Assembly (NCBI GenBank): GCA_964639225.1 | Contig: CAZXCK010000007.1 | Coordinates: 5,800-69,799, forward strand | Direction: 5' to 3' | Source: CAZXCK01 sp964639225 | Lineage (GTDB): Bacteria > Chloroflexota > Anaerolineae > Aggregatilineales > Phototrophicaceae | DNA length: 64,000 bases | Translations under genes and position numbers: made by a program | Part shown: piece by piece, positions 44,955 to 52,624 of the stretch | Layout: the number at the start of each line of letters is the position of its first letter | How positions within the stretch are numbered: the stretch's first letter is position 1 | Notes under the pieces: model-generated | What the model saw: the letters and a program-made list of their open reading frames with translations, nothing else | Database searches by the model: none | Told to the model about the DNA's origin: nothing

Positions 44955-46458
44955 TGTCCCCCTCCTGCGCGAAACCCATACTGGCCGCTACCAGATGGGT
45001 CCGGTCCAGTGTGTCGCCTTGCAGCTCCGCGCTGATCTGGCCGTCATGCAGCACCAGCACCCGCTCACACAAACCGAGCAGTTCCTCATCGTCACTGCTG
45101 TAAAACAGTATCGCCGTACCCTGCGCGCACAGCCGGGCCAGCAGTTCGTAGAACTCCCCCTTCGTGCTAACGTCAATACCTTTCGTCGGGTCATTGAGCA
45201 GCAGCAACCTGGGATCGCGCAGCAGCCATTTGCCAATGACAACCTTCTGCGCATTGCCGCCGCTGAGGCTGTTGACCGGCGCATCCAGTGAGGATCGCAC
45301 CAACCGCAGATTGTCAGCAGAGCGTTCGCCAGCTTCATAGGCCGCGCGCATATCGAGCGGCAGTCCATAGCGCCGCCACGACGGCAGATGCAGATTCTCC
45401 AGAATGGAGCGAATGAGCAGCAATCCCTCGCTGCCACGATCCCCCGGCACATAAGCCACATCACGCTTCATCGCGTCGCGCGGCGAGTTAAACTTCACCC
45501 GTTCACCAGACAGTACGATCTGCCCGTGATAAGGAACTGCACCAAACAGTGCCAGCAGCAGATCGGTCTGGCCCTGCCCCTGCAAACCACCAATCCCCAG
45601 CAGCTCACCGTCACGCACCCGCAGATCAATACCGCGCAGCGCTTTTGTCTTCAACTGCTCAACCTGTAACCGAATCGGCGCGTCTGCCTGCGTCGTTTTC
45701 ACCCGAATGCTGTGCGGATTCGCCTGGCTCTCGACCATCAACGAGACCAGCTCGCGTTCGTTAGTCTCAGCGATCTGCCGATCACCGACATGATATCCGT
45801 TGCGCAGGACGGTCGCCCGGTCGGCAATACGGAATATTTCATCCATGCGATGCGACACGAACACGATAGCCATGCCCCTCGCTTTCCACTGCTCGATGAG
45901 TTCAAACAGTCGGGCCACCTGTTGACTGCCCAGGCTGGCAGTCGCCTCATCAAGAATCATCAGGCGTGGATTCTTGCTCAGTGCCTTCAGAATCTCGACG
46001 ATCTGGCGCTCATCGGGTGGCAGGCCAGCTACCATGACGTCCGGTTCCAGCGTCGGCTGGAACGTACCCGCGAAGTGCTGGAGCAGGTCTTCGGTCTGTT
46101 GGATGAGTTTGCGCCGGTTCACGCGAATGCCGCCAACCAGCGGCTCGTTCCCCAGCCAGATATTCTCGGCCACCGTCATATCGGGGACGAGGCTAAGCTC
46201 CTGATATACGGCGGTAATACCGGCACGCCTTGCCGCTTGCGGCGACGCAAAACTGACGGGCACATCATCCAGATAGATCTGCCCGTCATTCGGCGAGACA
46301 ACGCCCGTGATGATCTTGCTGAGCGTACTCTTGCCGCTGCCATTAGCGCCCAGCAGCGCGACAACCTCACCGGATTGTACGGTGAGGTTGCCGTCTGCCA
46401 GCGCCACCACACCACCGTAATGCTTAACGATGTGTTGGGCTGAGAGTGATACCTTCAT
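44941..46458 (-). CDS. sugar ABC ATPase with two nucleotide-binding domains (RbsA type)
   Basis: A 505-aa double ATPase. The first domain has intact Walker A GANGSGKS and Walker B LMILDEATASL. The second has a degenerate P-loop GLQGQGQTD but a good signature LSGGNAQK, the asymmetry seen in RbsA/MglA. The start MKVSLSAQHIVKHYGG is at the usual place. An earlier in-frame start would overlap the binding-protein gene. It energises the two permeases encoded directly downstream. Confidence 0.93.
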   Translation of the reverse strand: MKVSLSAQHIVKHYGGVVALADGNLTVQSGEVVALLGANGSGKSTLSKIITGVVSPNDGQIYLDDVPVSFASPQAARRAGITAVYQELSLVPDMTVAENIWLGNEPLVGGIRVNRRKLIQQTEDLLQHFAGTFQPTLEPDVMVAGLPPDERQIVEILKALSKNPRLMILDEATASLGSQQVARLFELIEQWKARGMAIVFVSHRMDEIFRIADRATVLRNGYHVGDRQIAETNERELVSLMVESQANPHSIRVKTTQADAPIRLQVEQLKTKALRGIDLRVRDGELLGIGGLQGQGQTDLLLALFGAVPYHGQIVLSGERVKFNSPRDAMKRDVAYVPGDRGSEGLLLIRSILENLHLPSWRRYGLPLDMRAAYEAGERSADNLRLVRSSLDAPVNSLSGGNAQKVVIGKWLLRDPRLLLLNDPTKGIDVSTKGEFYELLARLCAQGTAILFYSSDDEELLGLCERVLVLHDGQISAELQGDTLDRTHLVAASMGFAQEGDIESD

Positions 46459-46477
46459 CTGCGAGGTCGCTTGCCGC

Positions 46478-48702
46478 TTATTCCATGAATCCGCGGGCCT
46501 GCGCCTGCGTGATAAAGCCATCCAGCGTGTAGGAAGCCGGCGCCTCGGCCACCTTCTCGTATTCTTCCTCGAAGTTTGACTCGTCTACCACATACGGGAT
46601 CGGCACGTACAGCGAATTGCCAAACGGGCCGGCGAGCTGTGCTTCATCAACCACGCCACCCATCAGGATTTCAACGGCCACGCGGACACCATCCGCGCCA
46701 ACGCCGGGCGGGTTCACCACGCCAATTGACGTGAATTCCGGGCGTTCCTGCAGCACTTCGTTCCACAGTTGCAGATAACCCGCGCGCGCCTCGCCGACCA
46801 TCACCGGCCATTCATCCGGGTCCGCCGTCACGACTGCCGTCAGCGCGCCCTGCGCCATACCGTCCTGCGTCCACACACCGTCGATGTTCGGCAGCGATAC
46901 CAGGAAGTCACTCATGACCTGCTGACCAGTCGCCTGGTCCCAGGAACCCGTCTCACGGCCCACCACGTTGATGCCCGGATAGTCAGCGAACACGTCCGCT
47001 ACGCCGTCCATGCGCGCTTCGTTAGCCGGATGGCCCACAAAGCCCTCGATCAGCACCACGTCGCCTTCACCGCCGAGCTGCTCTGCCAGCCAGCGCGCAC
47101 TGATCCGCGCCCATTCGGTCTGGTCGATCACCACGTTGATGACACCTTCAGCGCCGATCTCCTGGTCAACCGCGATGACCACGATCCCCTCTTCGACCGC
47201 CTCTTCCAGCGCGATATTCAGCGCNNNNNNNNNNNNNNNNNNNNNNNNNNNNNNNNNNNNNNNNNNNNNNNNNNNNNNNNNNNNNNNNNNNNNNNNNNNN
47301 NNNNNNNNNNNNNNNNNNNNNNNNCCGCGATGACCACGATCCCCTCTTCGACCGCCTCTTCCAGCGCGATATTCAGCGCGGACTGGTCGTTCGGGTTGAC
47401 GATGATCGCGTCCACGCCCCGGTTAATCAGGTTCTGAATCTGCTGAATCTGCCCCTGTACATCGACATCGGCACTTTCAACAACCAGATCAAGTTCCAGG
47501 CCCACCGCGTTGAATTCAGCGACAACATCTTCGATGTTCTGGATCATCTGCGTGCGCCACTCACTGCCGACGAAACCGTTGGAAACACCGATGGTGAAGG
47601 GGCCACCTTCCATCATAACTTCTTCTTCCATCGTGATGTCTTCACCGGCGATCAACGCAGCAGCCTGTTCCTGCGTGATAAAGCCATCCAGCGTGTAGGA
47701 AGCCGGCGCGTCGGCCACCTTCTCGTACTCTTCCTCGAAGTTAGAGCCATCCACCACATACGGAATGGGGACATACAGCGTGTTTCCAAAAGGACCTTCG
47801 AGCGCGTCTTCGTTAAGTTCAGCGCCCGTCAGCAGTTCCATCGCTACGCGGACACCATCCGCGCCAACGCCGGGCGGGTTCACCACGCCAATTGACGTGA
47901 ATTCCGGGCGTTCCTGCAGCACTTCGTTCCACAGTTGCAGATAACCCGCGCGCGCCTCGCCGACCATCACCGGCCATTCATCCGGGTCCGCCGTCACGAC
48001 TGCCGTCAGCGCGCCCTGCGCCATACCGTCCTGCGTCCACACACCGTCGATGTTCGGCAGCGATACCAGGAAGTCACTCATGACCTGCTGACCAGTCGCC
48101 TGGTCCCAGGAACCCGTCTCACGGCCCACCACGTTGATGCCCGGATAGTCAGCGAACACGTCCGCTACGCCGTCCATGCGCGCTTCGTTAGCCGGATGGC
48201 CCACAAAGCCCTCGATCAGCACCACGTCGCCTTCACCGCCGAGCTGCTCTGCCAGCCAGCGCGCACTGATCCGCGCCCATTCGGTCTGGTCGATCACCAC
48301 GTTGATGACACCTTCAGCGCCGATCTCCTGGTCAACCGCGATGACCACGATCCCCTCTTCGACCGCCTCTTCCAGCGCGATATTCAGCGCAGCCTGGTCG
48401 TTCGGGTTGACGATGATCGCGTCCACGCCCCGGTTAACCAGGTTCTGAATCTGCTGAATCTGCCCCTGCACATCGACGTCGGCACTTTCGACGATCAGGT
48501 CAACCTCGGTGCCGGCCTCGTTGAACTCAGCGACGACATCCTCGATGCCCTGAATCATCTGCGTACGCCACTCACTGCCGACAAAACCGTTGGAAACGCC
48601 GATGGTGAAGCTTTCCTGGTTTACTGGCGCGGCGCTGACAGTCAGCGCGACACCGAGCATCACCAGAATGGCTACTAAGACCAATACCTTGAAATTTCGC
48701 AT
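46478..48702 (-). CDS. tandem double-domain sugar-binding protein of the ABC transporter (with assembly gap)
   Basis: A signal peptide (MRNFKVLVLVAILVMLGVAL, cleavage near SAA-PVN) precedes a ribose/inositol-type periplasmic-binding domain (Peripla_BP_4). A short acidic linker (EDITMEEEVMMEGG) then leads in frame to a second, nearly identical domain without its own signal. The 100-N gap at 47225-47324 interrupts domain 2. Its two flanks repeat the same 55 bases, so collapsing 155 nt restores one continuous frame of 689 aa. The core of both domains is an exact 545-bp repeat. ATG 48702 fits the GAGGAG spacing better than 48705. It is first in the operon, just downstream of the GntR palindrome. 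Confidence 0.82.
46680..47224. repeat. 545-bp exact direct repeat, copy 2
   Basis: By eye this stretch matches 47846-48390 base for base over 545 bp. It encodes the core of the second binding domain. The last 55 bases (47170-47224) recur again at 47325-47379 on the other side of the N gap. Confidence 0.92.
47225..47324. other. 100-N gap with 55-base overlapping flanks (scaffolding artefact)
   Basis: Bases 47170-47224 and 47325-47379 are identical (55 bp). This is the signature of two assembly-graph edges sharing a k-mer of 55 and joined by a scaffolder with a fixed 100 N. There may be no missing sequence here. Confidence 0.9.
47846..48390. repeat. 545-bp exact direct repeat, copy 1
   Basis: Partner of 46680-47224. 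Outside this block the two domains differ clearly at both ends (for example AAL versus SAL before NIALEE, and different C-termini), so the exact core reflects gene conversion, very recent duplication or repeat collapse in assembly. Confidence 0.92.
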
Positions 48703-48742
48703 CATTTTCTCCTCAATAGTCGAATAGTTGTGGGTCAAGATA

Positions 48743-48762
48743 TTTTGTAGTATTCTACAAAA
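48743..48762. promoter_or_regulatory. palindromic operator of the GntR-controlled sugar locus
   Basis: TTTTGTAG-TATT-CTACAAAA is a perfect inverted repeat 41 bp before the binding-protein start. On the minus strand it covers a possible -10 box TAGAAT (48752-48757). Partial copies follow at 48828-48835 (AATACTAC) and 48871-48878 (TTCTACAA), the last just before the divergent GntR gene. Binding by that GntR protein is inferred. Confidence 0.72.
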
Positions 48763-48888
48763 AAGCTCCGAATGTTCGATCATTTTGGAGCTACCAACAT
48801 TATAACCCGGTGAAAATGCCGTGTCAAAATACTACATCGTCAAAAATATACAAGTTAATCTAGTAATTTATTCTACAATGTTATATAT

Positions 48889-49692
48889 ATGCAAGTGACG
48901 CCAGAGTATCCAGACGTTATGAGACCACGATATCTTGCAGTTAAAGATTTGCCCTTAACAACCGTTGATTCTGTAAGTCCTATCCCTCTCTATCATCAAA
49001 TTGAACTCGACCTGCGCGAGATGATTCTGTCTGGCACGCTTGCCCCCAACGACATGCTGCCGCCAGAGTTGGAATTATGCCGCGCATACGATGTCGGACG
49101 CCACACGATGCGCCATGCGCTAACCCGTCTCGCCGCCGATGGACTCATCGAGCGCCATGTAGGGCGTGGAACATTCGTAAAATCTCAGATGGACCGCAAA
49201 CAGTTCTATCTGGATCGCAGCTTTACCAAGCAGATGGCACAGATGGGATTGGTGGCTCGCTCAAAAGTTTTGAGCACCAGAAAAGGCACCATCAGCGAGA
49301 TTCACCCCAAACCGCTGCATTCCAGGTTGGGGCATAACTGTTTTCAACTGGAACGGTTGCGCTTCGGTGGTGACCACCCCATCGGCGTGCAGCGCACCAT
49401 CATCGTGACCGAACGCTGTCCGGACATCGACGCGCACAATTTTGAAGAAAGCTCCCTCTACGAAATCCTGGCCAGTATCTATGATCTGTCGATCCACCGC
49501 ATACTGCACAGCATCAGTGCCGCCAGCGCCACGCCATCCCAATCGAAACTGCTCGAAATCCATGAGGGTGCGGCGCTGCTGGTCGTCAACACCAGCGCCT
49601 ATCTGAAAGACGACGTCATCATCGAGCAGACCACCAGCTATTACCGCGCCGACCGTTACGAATACATCACCGCCCACACCTTCCATTCATAG
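48889..49692 (+). CDS. GntR/HutC-family regulator with UTRA domain
   Basis: A 267-aa regulator. The winged HTH (about 28-95) reads PLYHQIELDLREMILSGTL, then VGRHTMRHALTRLAADGLI and GRGTFVKS; the C-terminal UTRA domain binds a small effector, often a sugar phosphate. No good RBS precedes the ATG at 48889, and a later ATG at 48919 is possible. It is divergent from the ribose-type ABC operon and heads the SIS/dehydrogenase/kinase genes. It probably controls both through the palindrome at 48743-48762. Confidence 0.9.
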   Translation: MQVTPEYPDVMRPRYLAVKDLPLTTVDSVSPIPLYHQIELDLREMILSGTLAPNDMLPPELELCRAYDVGRHTMRHALTRLAADGLIERHVGRGTFVKSQMDRKQFYLDRSFTKQMAQMGLVARSKVLSTRKGTISEIHPKPLHSRLGHNCFQLERLRFGGDHPIGVQRTIIVTERCPDIDAHNFEESSLYEILASIYDLSIHRILHSISAASATPSQSKLLEIHEGAALLVVNTSAYLKDDVIIEQTTSYYRADRYEYITAHTFHS

Positions 49693-49779
49693 GTACGGGT
49701 AGCATCCGTTTTTTGACCGCGCTATAATGTCCGTACATTTAGACATTTCACCCAGTTCGCACCCGAAAGTCAAACCCTT

Positions 49780-50553
49780 ATGAACGCACCAACAGACTAT
49801 CTGAACGCCGCACAGGCCATTTTGCAGCGCATCCAGGCAAACGAACTCGACGCCATCGACCAGGCCGCTGACGTATTTGCCCACACCATCAGCCAGGGTG
49901 GGCTTGTTCACATGTTCGCTACCGGTCACTCGCGCATGTTCATCGAAGAGATGTACCCGCGTCACGGTAGTTTCCCTGGCTTTCACCCCATCGTCGAGCT
50001 GTCGATGACCTATCACACCCAGGTAGTCGGGGCCAACGGCCAGCGCCAGGCGATGTTCATCGAGCATATTGAAGGGCTGGCGGCGGTCATTCTGCGTAAC
50101 TTCGTCATCAACCCGCCGGATAGCTTCCTCATCTACTCCAACAGCGGCGTCAATGAAGTTGTCGTCGATATGGCACTGGAAGCCAAAAAACTGGACCTGC
50201 CGGTGGTTGTGGTTGTCTCCAAAGAACACAGCGCCGAGTCCAGCGCGCGTCACAGTTCTGGCAAAAAGCTCACCGACATCGCTGACATCGTCATCGACAA
50301 CGGTACCCCTGCCGGTGATGCCCTGGTGAACGTCCCCGGCCTGGATGACCCGGTCGGTCCTGGTTCGACTATCGGCGCGGCAGCCGTCACCAACGCCATC
50401 AAGTGCGCCGTCGCCGAACGGCTGGCGGCGCTGGGCCAGCCACCGCTGGTTCTCACCAGCAGCCATTTCATCGGCAGCGAGGCTTCGCAGCAGCGATTTG
50501 ACGATTCTTATGACGACTATCGCGCACGCATACGCCGCGTCTACGGCGGCTGA
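49780..50553 (+). CDS. SIS-domain sugar isomerase-like protein (UPF0309 type)
   Basis: A 257-aa protein with a single SIS (sugar isomerase) fold: GLVHMFATGHSRMFIEEMYPR, the phosphosugar-binding LIYSNSGVNEVVVDMALEAK, VVVVSKEH and IGAAAVTNAIKCAVAERL. UPF0309/SIS proteins bind phosphosugars, acting as isomerases or etherases. It lies 7 nt before the shikimate-dehydrogenase-like gene. A role in isomerising or deaminating the phosphorylated imported sugar is inferred. Confidence 0.87.
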   Translation: MNAPTDYLNAAQAILQRIQANELDAIDQAADVFAHTISQGGLVHMFATGHSRMFIEEMYPRHGSFPGFHPIVELSMTYHTQVVGANGQRQAMFIEHIEGLAAVILRNFVINPPDSFLIYSNSGVNEVVVDMALEAKKLDLPVVVVVSKEHSAESSARHSSGKKLTDIADIVIDNGTPAGDALVNVPGLDDPVGPGSTIGAAAVTNAIKCAVAERLAALGQPPLVLTSSHFIGSEASQQRFDDSYDDYRARIRRVYGG

Positions 50554-50559
50554 TCGGCC

Positions 50560-51510
50560 ATGAGCAGCTTCCAGCCAGTCCCACGCGACGTACCCACCAT
50601 GTATTTTTTCGGCGTCACCACCGGGCGCTCGTCCAGCCGCAAGGTATTCCCGGCCTGGGCTGCCATCGTTGGCCAGCCAGATGCGCAGCTCGTCGGCGTC
50701 GATTTTCCCATCAACGCGCCAGCCGATGAATATCGCCGTGCCGTCGAGCACATCAGGAATGATCCGCTTTCGCTGGGCGCGCTGGTGACCACACACAAGA
50801 TCAACACGCTCAACGCCGCCCGCGACCTGTTCGATGAGCTAACCAAACACGCAGACCTGTGCAACGAGGTTTCGTCGATCTACAAGCGAGACGGACGGCT
50901 GATCGGCCACGCCGTCGATCCGGTGACGTCAGCCCGGTCGATGGCCGAGTTTATTCCACCTGGGTACTGGGGGCGTACCGGCGCTGATATCATGTGCCTG
51001 GGCGCTGGCGGCTCGGCGGTGGCGATTGCTACGCACTTTATCACCAACGCCCGCCCGGAAGACCGGCCACGCCGCATGCTGATCGTCAATCGCAGCCAGC
51101 CCAAACTGGACAGCCTGCGCGCCCTGGTCGAACGTCTACCGGACTCCGGCATCACATTTGAATGGGTCCAGAACGAGAATCCGGAGGTCAACGACCGCCT
51201 GATGGCCGACCTGCCCCCTGGTTCGATGGTCATCAACGCCACCGGCATGGGCAAGGACACATCTGGCTCACCAGTGACCGACGCCGGGCAGTTTCCACTG
51301 GACGGTTTCGCCTGGGAGCTGAACTATCGCGGCGAACTCGACTTTCTGCATCAGGCCCGCGCCCAGCAGGCGTCACGCCGCATCACCGCCGTCGATGGCT
51401 GGACGTACTTCATCCTCGGCTGGGCAGCGGTGATGAGCAACGTCTTTAACGTCGATATCAGCGGCGAGCGGCTGGAACGCTTCGCAGCCGCCGCCGAAGC
51501 CATCCGCTGA
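50560..51510 (+). CDS. shikimate-dehydrogenase-like NAD(P)-dependent oxidoreductase
   Basis: A 316-aa protein with the AroE fold. The catalytic Lys/Asp pair is conserved: K80 in LVTTHKINTL (AroE NVTIPHK) and D120 in GHAVDPVTS (AroE NTDG). The cofactor site is CLGAGGSAVAIA (148-157 region). The N-terminal substrate loop GxPIxHSxSP of true shikimate enzymes is replaced by GVTTGRSSSRKVFPAW, and no other aro gene is near. It sits between a SIS protein and a PfkB kinase in a GntR-controlled sugar locus. A sugar- or polyol-derived substrate is inferred. Confidence 0.82.
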   Translation: MSSFQPVPRDVPTMYFFGVTTGRSSSRKVFPAWAAIVGQPDAQLVGVDFPINAPADEYRRAVEHIRNDPLSLGALVTTHKINTLNAARDLFDELTKHADLCNEVSSIYKRDGRLIGHAVDPVTSARSMAEFIPPGYWGRTGADIMCLGAGGSAVAIATHFITNARPEDRPRRMLIVNRSQPKLDSLRALVERLPDSGITFEWVQNENPEVNDRLMADLPPGSMVINATGMGKDTSGSPVTDAGQFPLDGFAWELNYRGELDFLHQARAQQASRRITAVDGWTYFILGWAAVMSNVFNVDISGERLERFAAAAEAIR

Positions 51511-51578
51511 TCGAGTTTACGGAGTACAACGTTGAACATAGTCGATAAAACGAGTCTGGCAACTGCGCAGGTGGCATC

Positions 51579-52532
51579 ATGCTGATCGTCATCGGCACCA
51601 CGACCGTTGACCTGTTGGTGAGCGGCTTCGACACGCCACCGGCAGCCGAGGGTGACGAGTTCACCGCAAGCAGCCTGGTGTTCTGCGAGCAGCCGCTGCT
51701 GGTCACATTGGGCGGCAATGGCGCCAACAGCGCCTATGTCCTGGCGACACTGGGCGCGGACGTGCATCTGATGAGCGCCTCTGGCACCGACCCGATGGGC
51801 GAGATGGTCACCGGCTGGCTCAAAGAGCGCGGCGTCAAACTGGATGGATTCCTGCGCACACCAGAGGCGGCTACCGCCACCACCACCGCCCTCACCGACC
51901 AGGCGTTTAACCGGGTGTCATACCATCACGCGGGCGCGTCCCACGTATACCAGCAGGCGCATATCGTCCCCTGGATGCTGCGGGCCGCCGACATGCTGCT
52001 GCTGACTGGTCCCTCGCTGCTGCCACGCTTCCACAACGGCGGCTTTGAGCACATCCTGCGCACAGCGCACAGCCAGCGCGCCGTCACCGCGATTGACATC
52101 GGCCCGGCGGTTGAACCACTGTTCACGCTGGAAATGCTGCTGCCGCTGCTGCCACATCTCGATTACGTCATCGCCAACCAGTACGAGCTGCTCACCTGCA
52201 CTAACGAAGACACCATCGAAGCCGGTGCAGTTCGCCTGCTGAACGCGGGCGCGCGCTGCGTCGTGCTTAAACAGGGCGCGCCGGGCGCTCTGGCCTTTAA
52301 GCCCGGACAGATCATCCGATCTGTTGGGCATCAGGTCGAGGCGAATGCCACCGTTGGCGCTGGCGACTCGTTCAACGCCGGCTTTCTTTTCGCCCTTTAC
52401 AACGACCTGCCACTCGAGGAGGCGCTGCACTATGCCAACGCGACCGCCGCGCTGGTGCTGCAAAGCGGGCGCGGCGTCCTGGGCGCTCCCACCCGCGAGG
52501 CGGTTAATCGGCTGGTCTGGCCGGGCACGTAA
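51579..52532 (+). CDS. PfkB-family carbohydrate kinase
   Basis: A 317-aa ribokinase-like kinase. The N-terminal substrate-site region has TLGGNGANSAYVLATLGADV, and the catalytic base is D263 in VGAGDSFNAGFLFAL. ATP-dependent phosphorylation of an imported sugar or an oxidised sugar product is expected. It is the last gene of the plus-strand half of the locus, with a terminator 30 nt after it. Substrates in this family range from ribose and fructose to nucleosides and 2-keto-3-deoxy acids. Confidence 0.92.
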   Translation: MLIVIGTTTVDLLVSGFDTPPAAEGDEFTASSLVFCEQPLLVTLGGNGANSAYVLATLGADVHLMSASGTDPMGEMVTGWLKERGVKLDGFLRTPEAATATTTALTDQAFNRVSYHHAGASHVYQQAHIVPWMLRAADMLLLTGPSLLPRFHNGGFEHILRTAHSQRAVTAIDIGPAVEPLFTLEMLLPLLPHLDYVIANQYELLTCTNEDTIEAGAVRLLNAGARCVVLKQGAPGALAFKPGQIIRSVGHQVEANATVGAGDSFNAGFLFALYNDLPLEEALHYANATAALVLQSGRGVLGAPTREAVNRLVWPGT

Positions 52533-52564
52533 CGACAACGGACAGGCTCATAATCAGCGAATCA

Positions 52565-52598
52565 AAAAGACCGGCTTCGTAATCCAGGCCGGTCTTTT
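52565..52598. terminator. rho-independent terminator after the PfkB gene
   Basis: AAAAGACCGGC (52565-52575) pairs with GCCGGTCTTTT (52588-52598). A-run and T-run at the ends make it bidirectional between the convergent kinase and Mrp operons. Confidence 0.88.
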
Positions 52599-52624
52599 GT
52601 CACTCGATAACTTACGCACGTTAT

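Noticed and set aside
46680..48390. Mobile element or CRISPR-like explanation for the large repeat
   Set aside because: The repeat is coding, in frame and confined to homologous binding domains; no inverted ends, target-site duplications or transposase are present.
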